64,000 nucleotides of DNA, taken from contig NC_092345.1 in assembly GCF_963676685.1 (NCBI RefSeq), positions 48,071,838 to 48,135,837 of the forward strand. The letters run 5' to 3'. This document shows positions 36,501-45,290 of this stretch, in pieces. The position numbers were made by a program, and so were the translations under genes. Every line of letters begins with the position of its first letter. Positions within the stretch are counted from its first letter, which is position 1. The DNA is from Mytilus edulis. Its lineage: Eukaryota; Mollusca; Bivalvia; Mytilida; Mytilidae. The notes beneath the pieces are model-generated. The model did no database searches, had not been told where the DNA came from, and worked only from the letters and a program-made list of their open reading frames with translations.

Positions 36501-37825
36501 ACCTATTCCTCGAACGCCAACATAATTTTACAGGTAAATTATCGGTAGATCAAAGGATGTTGGCATTCAAGGAATAAACCGTATCTTCGTACAGTTTCGA
36601 ATAATGACAGGCTGTTGAATCTGTACACTTTTTTTCGAGAGTTTATCGTTTCAGTGTGAACAGTGGTTTTTCGTCTAATCTAAAACAGCTGGGATGTAAA
36701 ATAGTTATCCCATTCGGACTTGGTGTGTCAGTGTTAAATCACCCTTTGGCCTCCGGCCATCGGGGTGATCCTACAGTGACAAAATGCGTCCTCATGGAAT
36801 AACTATTACTTATAACCACAATTGACAAATCTGTTAATTGACCGAAAGACTGAACATGGCTTAATCATGTTAATGATTTATTGTTCAGACTTTTTATATG
36901 ATGTTCATATCTAAATGACCGTTTATGACTAAAAATCGGTTACTAGTGGTATGTTCCAATCTTCGAATGTCAACCCCCGAGTAAGATTTATCACCGGTTT
37001 ATACTTGCATAAGTAACAAGACCAGTGTGACATGTGGAATTGGATCACCCTAATCGTCCTGATCACTTGAGAAAAATCCCAGTTCTGTGTTTGGATTCAT
37101 GTTTTTTTTATCATGGCGTTAAATTATTATTGTCAGTTTGTTTTTATTTTGGTATCTTTTGACGAGATTGTTTTTCTACATTTGAAAATGCCTGTTCCAA
37201 GTCAGGAATATGACAGTTCTTGTCCATTCGTTTTTTATGTGTAATGTCATTTTAATTTGCCATGTGATTAAGGACTTTCCGATTTGATTTTTCTCTGAGT
37301 TCAGTATTTTTATGATTTTACTTTTTGCCTCTCTTTTTGTAGCCAAAATCTAATTAATGAAATACATGTCTTGTGTATCTTAGTCATAATCTCGGGTTGT
37401 CTGTTACATTTTTTCACAAAAATCTATAACGGAAGTCGTCACCAGCTATTTTACAATATTTCAGATTCCGGAATATCTGCTGACGAATCTCCCACGGGAA
37501 AAGTAGCGGGAAACGATGACGATATGATGTTTCGTGTACAGGAAGTCATAGACAAAGGCAAATTTAAAGTTGTCACGCCCAGAAGTTTTCCTGGTCCTAA
37601 GAAAAAAGAAATTCCATTCCACCTACCCGATTATTTAAAATGATTATCGTGAATGTATGTGTAAACGAGGATTTTCATGATATTTCAGATTCTGGAATAT
37701 CGGCTGATGAATCGGCGTTGTCTAGCGATGATACGAGATATCCACTTCCGGATATAGTAGAAAACTCAGATCAGACTAAACCTGGACAGTTGAAGCCACC
37801 GCCTAGAAGAACACCATGGCACTAA
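22697..37825 (+). CDS. Type I single-pass membrane protein, paralogue 2 (5' exon not located)
   Basis: Tandem paralogue of the gene at 733-16525. Exons: 22697-22880, 24441-24547, 25256-25384, 26103-26288, 26703-26833, 27254-27368, 28163-28171, 29910-30092, 30635-30757, 31310-31441, 32569-33657, 34596-34724, then either 37465-37643 or 37689-37825. With the last one it gives 884 residues, with the other 898; both are in frame. The extracellular part is residues 1-288, the transmembrane helix about 296-318, and the rest a long basic Ser-rich tail. Two tail exons (31310-31441, 34596-34724) have no counterpart in paralogue 1. The first exon starts in phase 1, so the start/signal exon must lie upstream in 16.6-22.7 kb or be skipped by my reading; I could not find it. 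The donor after 31441 (GTTAAT) is weaker than the rest. Function unknown. Confidence 0.85.
23029..23119. repeat. Near-perfect 91-bp hairpin
   Basis: Arms 23029-23070 and 23077-23119 (42 and 43 nt) are complementary apart from one base of T/A run length, with a 6-nt loop. Intron 1 of paralogue 2. Almost no divergence, so it is either recent or maintained. Confidence 0.9.
24080..24300. repeat. Degenerate 'gtactcgac/tgtactgatt' tandem repeat
   Basis: Repeated words tctgtactctactgtactga, 'cttgatagtactcgac' and 'cttgactgtactgatttgta' at irregular spacing just upstream of exon 24441. Confidence 0.5.
24997..25142. repeat. 146-bp foldback element
   Basis: Ends ggagataactgtattgtgtt and 'aatacaatacagttatctcc' are complementary over more than 20 bases, then 'ccttcgta' opposite 'tacgaagg'. 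Lies 115 nt before an exon of paralogue 2. Confidence 0.8.
25256..27368 (+). CDS. Paralogue 2 ectodomain exons 3 to 6
   Basis: Exons 25256-25384 (NERISFWETT, LCSGTSL, AEFNSMVKS), 26103-26288 (NCMTHILGDFTYYYG, DCQND, TVCGGDNRQ, TCAGSG), 26703-26833 (LGCLSVI, TYYSGLYNMD, FQFLCI) and 27254-27368 (KRCTANQ, GQLYILKAS). Splice sites are consensus and phases equal those of paralogue 1. Cysteines are mostly conserved between the two copies. Confidence 0.87.
25830..25980 (+). repeat. Dispersed repeat family B
   Basis: 'gtggtatgattgccaatgag' and 'acaactctccacaagagacc' with a family-B tail. Confidence 0.65.
26585..26655 (-). repeat. Family C fragment, reverse
   Basis: 'gttgtcagtttattttcgat' and 'gactgtccctctggtaactt' match 46150-46230 and the reverse of family C. 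Confidence 0.5.
27620..27775 (+). repeat. Dispersed repeat family B
   Basis: 'gatgtcgtatgattgccaat' followed by 'actacagaccaaatgaccca'. Confidence 0.65.
28163..28171 (+). CDS. 9-nt microexon of paralogue 2
   Basis: ttacctgcc between 'tttcttttag' and GTAAGT. In phase it encodes Val-Thr-Cys, then Pro is completed by the next exon. Length, phase, position and the Thr-Cys pair agree with the microexon at 11380-11388. Confidence 0.75.
28605..29672 (+). mobile_element. 5'-truncated non-LTR-type retroelement, reverse-transcriptase C-terminus plus 3' region
   Basis: An open frame (28611-29030) encodes a 139-residue segment with SYGVYISQLVRFARVC, LLHQGFRYHKLVKTFTKFY and IDSLIGSLHRN, typical of the C-terminal end of a family of reverse-transcriptase proteins common in aquatic animals (recalled). 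It is followed by about 640 nt of untranslated sequence ending in 'tttcctttctcaattttat'. The first two thirds of the reverse transcriptase are absent, so it is a dead 5'-truncated insertion within the intron between the microexon and the transmembrane exon of paralogue 2. Confidence 0.75.
29910..30092 (+). CDS. Paralogue 2 transmembrane exon
   Basis: Exon after 'tacttgtag'. Encodes VNVLAIVLGVIFGLLFLLLL, a CCC run and a KKKKKRDK stop-transfer segment. Conserved with 11926-12123. Confidence 0.9.
30635..31441 (+). CDS. Paralogue 2 juxtamembrane tail exons
   Basis: Exons 30635-30757 (EFDDEHPLNEASLVPDF, then a Lys/Pro-rich stretch) and 31310-31441 (VANVEIQTERSYTSHEQM, GGPPKPFHG). The first corresponds to 13346-13441 of paralogue 1 (ENDEYPLQEISLGPEF). 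The second has no counterpart there. Confidence 0.75.
32569..33657 (+). CDS. Paralogue 2 large cytoplasmic-tail exon
   Basis: A 1089-nt exon after 'aatttcag', ending TCA G before GTTTGT. Encodes 362 residues rich in Ser, Lys, Arg and Pro. Shared with paralogue 1: LSRPPTRMLEMKKSYSQEHL, SSWKSPFSLPSS, SLKTLSKMKHSKVEPAKSST and FTSRDFATTDHD. A 207-codon open frame on the opposite strand (33011-33634) is a by-product of this composition. Confidence 0.9.
33870..34165. repeat. Dispersed repeat fragment in intron
   Basis: Has the 'tataggggcataactctaga' word and 'agacggacagaaagacgaca', of a type common in bivalve repeats. No other copy in the window was found, so the call is weak. Confidence 0.35.
34596..34724 (+). 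CDS. Paralogue 2 cytoplasmic exon without counterpart
   Basis: Exon after 'attattttag', peptide DSNGENFMEAEIS...DHKPRLVSAAPRR...MDKKVSE, then GTAATG. Phase 1 at both ends, so it can be skipped without a frameshift. No matching exon is seen in paralogue 1. Confidence 0.7.
35160..35236. repeat. Solo end of element E
   Basis: 'cgctgtatcacagaaactat' and 'attgcacacaagacgacggg' match 17830-17882. Confidence 0.6.
35260..35725 (+). pseudogene. FLYWCH zinc-finger / MULE-type transposase relic
   Basis: One reading frame encodes QFVENRLGK, a stop, NLVYNNYKYGVKTNR, a stop, then CYWRSECTATTDT, IRDLHNHPSDPVQL and MKQRCLVESTPVPTIYVDEL. The spacing of Tyr-Trp, Cys and His-Asn-His fits a FLYWCH zinc finger, which in animals is often joined to a MULE transposase; VPTIYVDEL is the usual start of the following segment (recalled). 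Two in-frame stops (TAA near 35316, TGA near 35364) and truncation after 35720 make it dead. It lies inside the last long intron of paralogue 2. Confidence 0.65.
36690..36812. repeat. Short foldback element
   Basis: 'aatagttatcccattcggac' faces 'atggaataactatt', with an inner 'tcaccctttggcctccggcc' hairpin. MITE-like. Confidence 0.6.
37085..37330 (-). repeat. Family D repeat, reverse
   Basis: 'gtcaggaatatgacagttct' and 'gattaaggactttccgattt' match the reverse of 62100-62250. Lies 130 nt before terminal exon a. Confidence 0.6.
37465..37643 (+). CDS. Paralogue 2 alternative terminal exon a
   Basis: After 'aatatttcag', starts DSGISADESPTGK, continues with an acidic stretch and a basic Pro-rich end (PRSFPGPKKKEIPFHLPDYLK) and its own TGA at 37641-37643. 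Starts with the same motif and phase as exon b 46 nt further on, so the two look like a tandem duplication used alternatively. Confidence 0.7.
37689..37825 (+). CDS. Paralogue 2 alternative terminal exon b
   Basis: After 'gatatttcag', starts DSGISADESALSSDD and ends YPLPDIVENSD...RRTPWH and TAA. The YPLPD and final WH match the terminal exon of paralogue 1, so this is the ancestral-type ending. It shares phase 1 with exon a. Confidence 0.85.
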
Positions 37826-39260
37826 AAAATAACAAAATCATAGCTGATGATAAATGATGGATTTTGTTGTCGAACTTTGTGCATTATAATGTGGTTTATT
37901 TTCAAATGTTTGTACTTGTTGAATTGCACAATGCTATAATGAGTAATAGTCATATTATCTATCAAATGTGATATTATCATAGCAATAATTACATGACTTT
38001 TTTTTCTACATGTACATTGTACAAATCGAAAAAGTTTTTTTTTTTTACATTGTTGTTTCCCACTTACAATGTTTACTGGCTATGTTCTCGGGAACAATTG
38101 GATTGTTGAGAAAATAATATTTTTATATTGTACGTATGTGACGGGTCCAATACTTTATGTGATTTATCATCTTGAATATAAAAAATCGCCACTAAATATC
38201 CATGAAGGAAGTAATTCGTAGAATTTTAATTCAAAATATCCATGATGTCAGAATTAAAAGTTTTACAAGATTTGCATTTAACGATGCATCTGTAAAAAAA
38301 AATTAAATAACACAATTAAAGCCCTTTTTTATTTATACTGCGATCGTTTTCCCTACAAGAACTCATTTTCAAAATTTGTTTGACTTTTGTATACTCACAT
38401 GCAAACATTTGGGGTTTTTATGATGTTAAGGTAGATGTTTTTCCGAAAGCTTGGATTGCAAAATTGCAAAATAACAAATATAATTTTATATCTTTTTTGA
38501 AATATGTAAATTGTGAAACAGGAATGCAATTCATTTGTTAGACAAATTTAGGTTTTTTTAAGGGTTTGATTTAGTTTTACAATTTAAACTCAGATAACTC
38601 AGATAATTTATTTCATAATAAAATGTTCCTGAAATTTTCTTGATATTTTGTTTTGAAGAAATATTCGAGAAACTTCTACATTTTCATAAATATGAGGTGA
38701 AATTACATAGAATAAACAAACTCCCTTGGATGATGGTCAGATATTGCACCGCTTGACTTTTTTTGAAAATTTAGAAAATGATGTAATTGTCGCTTATGCA
38801 GAATAATACTACTGTTTGCCCTAAAGGTTATTTTTTTTTCATTTTGAATATACATGTATAGGTTTTCCTACGTTTGTACAAACTAATTGTTGTTAATTAC
38901 TGACTTTGCATAGCTGTAAATTTACAGACTGTTTATCTGTATTAAATTAGAATCAGAAATAAAATACAAGGAACAAACTATATTTTATTACAATTAAGTA
39001 ATCATGTAAAATGTATAATTATTTGAGATGAAGGGTATACGTCAGTGAAAAATCATCGAAACACAGCAAAAAAGTGATAGCGCACAGCAAACTTTTTCGA
39101 CATTTCAGTGATAATTGTCTATACATGTGCCAAGCTCTAAGTCGTATTGGTTCAAGAAAGTGGGGAAAAAAATCAAGAGACTATCAAATATGAACCATCA
39201 ACCATCAACACAAAACATTACAATACGACTTATTAAAAGACAATCATTATTTAGATATTG
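37826..39260. other. AT-rich gene-free stretch after paralogue 2
   Basis: Likely 3' untranslated and downstream sequence of paralogue 2. Homopolymer A/T runs and no coding signal were seen. Confidence 0.5.
38617..38622 (+). promoter_or_regulatory. Candidate polyadenylation signal of paralogue 2
   Basis: First clear AATAAA that I noticed downstream of the 37825 stop, about 790 nt away; another is at 38958-38963. Both lie in AT-rich gene-free sequence, so the assignment is weak. Confidence 0.25.
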
Positions 39261-39358
39261 CAGTGACGGATCCAAAACTTTTCATAAGGGGGGTGGGGCG
39301 CTTCATTCATGCTTCAGTGAGTTCCTATATAATCCCCCTTTTTTTGGATCCGCCTATG
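39261..39358. repeat. 98-bp MITE with 'cggatcc' inverted ends
   Basis: 'cagtgacggatccaaaa' opposite 'tttttggatccgcctatg'; ends are hAT-like in flavour. Includes a GGGG/CCCC pair. Confidence 0.6.
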
Positions 39359-39713
39359 TAGTGGTGCATGTAACATGACATTAGAACGACATTTGACTAA
39401 TGCAATTTGTAAGTGGAAAATATAAAGCGAGTTATCTTACAGTTTTAATACACTGCATGTAAGGTTCATTGTAATTTTACTTTCCATTTCTAATCAAACT
39501 GTTCAGGACTGTGTTCATTAGACGTTCGCGGTACCGCTATGTATGTATTGTAACGTCACGCTACTTATGACGTTGAGATTTATGTACAAGATGAGTTTAG
39601 AATAATTACAAGTAGAAACAGCTAGTTTTTCTTATTGTGCCTAACAAGTCTTATAATACCACTCTAAGATACAAACATACAAACGAATTACCATTATCAT
39701 AATGTTTAATATT

Positions 39714-39980
39714 TCATTCGTTATAAGCGTGTATCACCCAATAGCCAGAATGATCTGAATCATAACTGTGAAAATGTGGAATCGATTTTACATCATCGAA
39801 CGTTTTCAATCTTAACACACAAGGATCAGGGTTTGTGTATTTAATTTTAAGCATCAGTTTTGCGTAAATAAATAAAGCACCCTTTTTCAAATCATCAATT
39901 CTAGCTAACGCTCTTGAAATTTTCGGAATCACTCCATAGATATCTGCATTGCATATTTCCAAACCGAAAAATATTTTCAC
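39714..39980 (-). CDS. Possible hypothetical protein or exon, 88 codons
   Basis: Open frame on the minus strand with protein-like composition (contains ALARIDDLKKGALFIYAKL and a C-terminal SDHSGYWVIHAYNE). No family recognised and no splice partners identified. It lies in a gene-free stretch between paralogue 2 and the cyclase. Could be a single exon of a minus-strand gene or a repeat fragment. Confidence 0.3.
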   Translation of the reverse strand: MKIFFGLEICNADIYGVIPKISRALARIDDLKKGALFIYAKLMLKIKYTNPDPCVLRLKTFDDVKSIPHFHSYDSDHSGYWVIHAYNE

Positions 39981-40029
39981 AGCAAACCCTTAAAAACTTG
40001 ACAATGAATTGGAGGGCACTGATTTATTT

Positions 40030-40137
40030 AGGTACTCTCGTTGCATTGAAGAGCCATTGGTGACCTTCTGATGTTGTCTGTTCTGTGGTCGGGTTGTTGT
40101 CTCTTTGACACATTCCCAATTTCCATTCTCAATTTTA
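40030..40137 (+). mobile_element. Retroelement 3' tail fragment
   Basis: 'tactctcgttgcattgaaga' to 'ttccattctcaatttta' matches the last about 105 nt of the copy ending at 29672 and (in reverse) 9382. Confidence 0.65.
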
Positions 40138-40979
40138 GGTTCCAAGGCTGCATCTTTTTTATTACTCAAATGTTTTCATACTTCTCCAGTTTAAATATTA
40201 AACACTGTGATAATCGATAATAAGAAAGCTTGAAATAATCATCCCATATTACAATCCCAGATACAATGACAGGGATTTTCTATATTAATATAAAAAGCAT
40301 GATTTAAATATTTAGTTTTATTCAGATACAAATTTTCATTAACACTTCGACATGTATTTTCTGATAAATCATTTGCTCAAAGACTTCACTGACCTCCACA
40401 CAATTTGTTTTCTTGGAGACTCGTCTTTCATTAACACCTCTGCAAAAGATTGGAACTGTAAATGGTATCCATAGAAACAGTTCAAACATATTGTGTTCAT
40501 ACGAAAGTCTTGACAGAGAAACAGCCAGTAGGTAAATATTTTATTTTGGTAGATATTATTTTAACTTGTAAGTAAAACGTTGCCTTTTTGGTATCCTTAC
40601 AACATATAACATATATTATTATATGTCAGTGATTATAGAAAGATATGTATTAAATTATGTTTTTAGTTAAAAATTACCAGATGTAAATCATGTTACAATG
40701 GATTCAGTCATAACTTGAACTATGTTGTGCACAAGTGAATCTTCGCTTTCATCGAAACGACGATGTTTTTTCTCTCTAGTTTTCCATATTTTGTGTTGTG
40801 GTCTAACCTTTTGTTTGTCTCATGGGTCGATCTTTTCTCACGCTGAATAGCCTTTCTTGACATTTTTACCTATTATGTCTGTTTGTTTTGGTCACACAGC
40901 GGTGTCACTATAATGGAATTTAATGCGACTGTCATACATGTGAGATGTTTAGCTAGTTTTAAAACCAGGTTTAATCCAA

Positions 40980-41115
40980 CATTTTTTCCATAACAAAATA
41001 CTTGCACCAAGTCAGAAATATGACAGTGGCTATCCATTCGTTTGATGTGTTTGAGCTTTTGGTTTTGTTATTTGATTACGGACTTTCCGTTTTGACTTTT
41101 CCTCGGAGCTCGTTT
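40980..41115 (-). repeat. Family D repeat, reverse
   Basis: 'accaagtcagaaatatgaca' and 'ttacggactttccgttttga' match the other family-D copies. Confidence 0.6.
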
Positions 41116-41841
41116 TTTCTCTATAATACAACATTTGCAATTCATATATCTTTCAAGTAGATATTTAGCTTTCCTTTTGTATTACAATTATAATCTCTTA
41201 CTAGAGTTTAAATTAAGTATTGTGACCTGCTTTTTGCACAATATCGTATGATGCACGTACATTTTTACTTTTTAAATGATGTTTTCTGTTATGTGTTGAT
41301 ACATTGAAGTTTTCTCAACGTCCATTTATTAAATATGTAAAACATTCCAACACCAAAGTAGAAAACACTCGCGCCAAAAGAGCTTTTCTATGTTTGACTT
41401 CATCGGGATCAACTAAAGCCAAATATTTGAAAGCCAAAGTGAAACCAGAAACACATGAAGAGCCATTTAACTAAATGTGACCTTCAACTAGATCCAAATC
41501 CATCAAATGTAAACTTTGCCTGAGGCAGAGGGTACGTTAAATTCTTAATTATGTCTCCTATTTCATTTCTATTAGTATTACAGAATAATTATAGATAACT
41601 AACAAAGCTTAACAATTAAATACATTTTCACGCCAAAATACATTCAAAAGATATGTATTCAATTGTGTTTATATTACATTACAGAAACACATTCCACTAT
41701 ATAAAATATACTGCATTACAGAAACAAGCAAAAAGGTAGGGGCAATTCAATTTTGTCAATTTATTTGTATGTTTGTTTGAGTTCTTAGACCGTTGTGTTG
41801 TATGTCTGTGATATATTTTTACATGTTTTATGCCTCCCCCT

Positions 41842-43388
41842 TTTTAGCTCACCTGGCCCGAAGGGCCAAGTGAGCTTTTCTCACCACTTGGAGTCCGTCG
41901 TCCGTCGTCGTCGTCGTCCGTCGTCGTCCGTCGTCGTCGTCGTTAACAATTTACATTTTGAACTTCTTCTTGAGAACCACTGAATGGAATGGAACCAAAC
42001 ATGGCATGAATGTTCCTTATGAGGTGCTGACCAAGTGTTGTTACTTTGTAGCCAATCCATCATCCAAGATGGCCGCCAGCGGGGGACTTAGTTTAACATA
42101 GGACGCTATGGGAAATGCATACAAATGACTTCTTTTAGAGAACCACTGAATGGAATGAAACCAAACATGGCATGAATGTTCCTTATGAGGTGCTGACCAA
42201 GTGTTGTTACTTTGTTGCCGATCCATCATCCAAGATGGCCGCCAGCCGGGGACTTAGTTTAACATAGGACCCTATGGGAAATGCATACAAATGACTTCTT
42301 TTAGAGAACCACTGAATGGAATAAAACCAAACATAGCATGAATTATCCTTATGGGGTGCTGACCAAGTGTTGTTACTTTGTAGCCGATCCATCATCCAAG
42401 ATGGCCGCCAGCGGGGGACTTAGTTTAACATAGGACCCTATGGGAAATGCATACAAATGACTTCTTCTAGAGAACCACTAAATGGAATGAAACCAAACAT
42501 AGCATGAATGTTCCTTATGGAGTGCTGACTAAGTGTTGTTACTTTGTAGCTGATCCATTATCCAAGATGGCCGCCAGCGGGGACTTAGTTTAACATAGGA
42601 CCCTATTGGAAATGCATACAAATGACTTCTTCCAGTGAACCACTGAATGGAATGAAACCAAACATGGCATGAATGTTCCTTATGTGGTGCTGACCAAGTG
42701 TTGTTACTTTGTAGCCGATCCATCATCAAAGATGGCCGCCAGCAGGGGACTTAGTTTAACATAGGACCCTATGGGAATACATACAAATGACTTCTTTTAG
42801 AGAACCACTGAATGGAATAAAACCAAACATAGCATGAATGTTCCTTATGGGGTGCTGACCAAGTGTTGTTACTTTGTAGCCGATCCATCATCCAAGATGG
42901 CCGCCAGCGGGGGACTTAGTTTAACATAGGACCCTATGGGAAATGCATACAAATGACTTCTTTTAGAGAACCACTGAATGGAATGAAACCAAACATTGCA
43001 TGAATGTTCCTTATGAGGTGCTGACCAAGTGTTGTTACTTTGTAGCCGATCTATCATCCAAGATGGCCGCCAGCAGGGGACTTAGTTTAACATAGGACCC
43101 TATGGGAAATGCATACAAATGACTTCTTTTAGAGAACCACTGAATGGAATAAAACCAAACATGGCATGAATGTTCCTTATGAGGTACTGACCAAGTGTTG
43201 TTACTTTGTAGCTGATCTGTCATCCAAGATGGCCGCCAGTGGGGGACTTTTGAATGAAATTAAACATGTTCCTTTCCTTATAAATGAGGTTGTGTTGTCA
43301 CTTTTAGCCAAATTTTATATTTTTTTATATGATTTCAAAAACCCAAGTAGAATCAGGTGAGCGATACAGGCTCTTGAGAGCCTCTAGT
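41842..43388 (+). mobile_element. Helitron/pearl-like nonautonomous element, second copy
   Basis: Opens with 'agctcacctggcccgaaggg' (hairpin GGCCCGAAGGGCC), then a GTC microsatellite, and closes with hairpin AGGCTCTTGAGAGCCT, CTAG and T. Both ends match the reverse-oriented copy at 18749-20535, but the tandem units inside are different (166 bp). No transposase reading frame. Confidence 0.7.
41977..43250. repeat. 166-bp tandem repeat, about 7.6 copies
   Basis: Unit recognised by 'gaatggaatgaaaccaaaca', 'ttccttatgaggtgctgacc' and 'atccaagatggccgccagcg', recurring at 166-bp spacing. Copies are about 95% alike. The short open frames read from it on the minus strand are products of the repeat. 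Confidence 0.95.
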
Positions 43389-43462
43389 TTTAATTTACCT
43401 CGGAGTTCGGTACTTTTTTTATGCTGTTTTCAATTCAAAAAAAAAAGCTAAAATGACGAATA

Positions 43463-43772
43463 AGGGAGCTACCATTTGATTTTTATGGGGGGGGGGGGGG
43501 GGGGGGTGGGGCTAGGATGAAATTTGAAAAAAAATAGGCAGGACAGGAGTTTTGAATAAAAAACAAAGGCAGGATGAGACACTTGCAAAAAAAAGAAGTC
43601 AGGACGACAATTTAGGTAAAAAAAAGTCAGGATAAACTAAAAATAAAAAGGCAGGACCGAACAGAGTGAAAAATAAAAAGGCGGGACAGAGATTACAGCT
43701 AAAAAAAAATGCAGGACAAAATTTTTCATCCTAGCCCCCGCCCCCCCCATAAAAATCAAATGGTAGCTCCCT
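43463..43772. repeat. 310-bp inverted-repeat element with poly-G/poly-C arms
   Basis: Left end agggagctaccatttgattt and right end 'aaatcaaatggtagctccct' are complementary over more than 25 bases, followed by a G run (43489-43506) opposite a C run, and 'taggatgaaa' opposite 'ttcatccta'. Interior has repeated 'ggcaggac' words. Confidence 0.85.
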
Positions 43773-44915
43773 AAGGATTTATTACCAGCAATATTTCACA
43801 AAAAATACAAAAAAAAAAGACAACAACATAAAATATTTGCAGTTTTAAAAAGAATATTCACCGCAGATACATGCAATGTTTATAAGTTGTTACACCAGAC
43901 GAGCGTTCCATCTACACAAGTTCAATAGTAGCGCCCGAATCAAAACAATAGGATTGTCTTTAATAATACCGTATTGCGCTGAAAGACATTTTAATTTTAT
44001 GGATACGTGTATAATTATTAAAAATATTTAAAGGACATCAACTCAGGAAAACTTAAAAACCAGTAACTATAACATCATTGGGATGCTGAGCAGTGATCAA
44101 ATTAGATTCCGCAGAAATTAACCCCACCACTTTCACACATCGTCATAAGAAAACACACCTGCACTAATTTAAGTCTCATAAACAAAATAAGAGATATGAG
44201 CTATCCATCCATGACAAAAATTAGTGCATATACAAAACAAAAAAAAACCACACACACACTCACTCACATAGTAAAGGAAAAGGAAATACGCTTTGATTGG
44301 AAAAATTTAATCTTGATATACTTTTATGAACTGTATGCCCAAATTTATACCATATTCACACGCCTTCCTAAATTATTACAAACCTGATATCGCGCTTAAT
44401 TTGATGTTATATATAGAGCCCAATAATATAGATACGATCAATACAAACTTATTGATCCGTTGAATACATATATTCTTAAAGGTTGTCATATTAACACTGT
44501 ATAAAATCGTTAAATATGTCTTTTTACGATACAAGTCTGATTTTTGTTTAGGATTCTTATCTCATATGTTTTGCACAATGACCTCTCAAAATTTGATGTC
44601 TTTATTTGTTATTTATGACTTTGTATTAGCTTTCCTTAGCTGCGAATATTCAATTTTAGATACCTTGCGTGCCTTGTCTTTTTGTGCAACTAAAATTGTT
44701 CTTTGGTTTGAGGTTTTGGCACACACACGTTTAATATTTACGTCTAGGAATACAAAAATTATTTTTTTATTGCCATCAATGAGTTCATAAACTAAATGTT
44801 CAAAGATTATAAAAATGAGATTGTAATAAAACTTGATTCGTGTTCAATAACACCATCACATATATGGCATACTCTGTTTGTTTTTAACTATATTTGCATA
44901 TTTCAGTAATAATCC

Positions 44916-45290
44916 TCAGTGGGGATACCCCACATCTGAATTTGGCGAATTCGTTCTGTAACTTCTAGGCAAAGCTATGATACCGAATTCTTCAGGTTCA
45001 ATTTGTTTTCTATCCGATTTACCAGAATTTAAACAAGCATGCCCATTATCGACATGTTTGTATAATCTATTGGAGACCAAATTTGACAAAGGAGTGGCAC
45101 CTTTCAAAATCTGTGGTAGCTGTACAGATATTTGAGAAGATGAAGCCAATGTTACGTTATCGTGTACATTATTTGACGATTTCAGAAAAATGAAACAAAG
45201 AATTTTAATAGTCGATTTTATGTCTTTTGATGGTGAACAGAAAATGGTGTTTTTGATTACAGATATCAATATGATTTGTAGCTGTGCCAA
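44916..45290 (-). CDS. Possible hypothetical protein, 124 codons
   Basis: Open minus-strand frame with ordinary amino-acid make-up (ATPLSNLVSNRLYKHVDNG, then a Ser/Pro-rich end YRTNSPNSDVGYPH). No known domain, no confirmed promoter or splice partners. It is longer than most chance frames in this AT-rich sequence, but that alone is weak support. Confidence 0.25.
   Translation of the reverse strand: MAQLQIILISVIKNTIFCSPSKDIKSTIKILCFIFLKSSNNVHDNVTLASSSQISVQLPQILKGATPLSNLVSNRLYKHVDNGHACLNSGKSDRKQIEPEEFGIIALPRSYRTNSPNSDVGYPH

Larger units (their letters stand above)
34782..36576. mobile_element. Inverted 19-mers bounding a 1.8-kb insertion
   Basis: tattccttgaatgccaaca (34782-34800) is the exact reverse complement of 36558-36576. 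A second pair of similar words ('cctcgaatgccaac' at 34753 and 'cctcgaacgccaac' at 36508) lies at each end. The FLYWCH relic lies between them. Could be terminal repeats of a transposon, but no target duplication is visible. Confidence 0.45.

Noticed and set aside
41881-43223. Repeated minus-strand frames of about 62 codons
   Set aside because: Same 166-bp tandem unit read repeatedly; no coding constraint visible.
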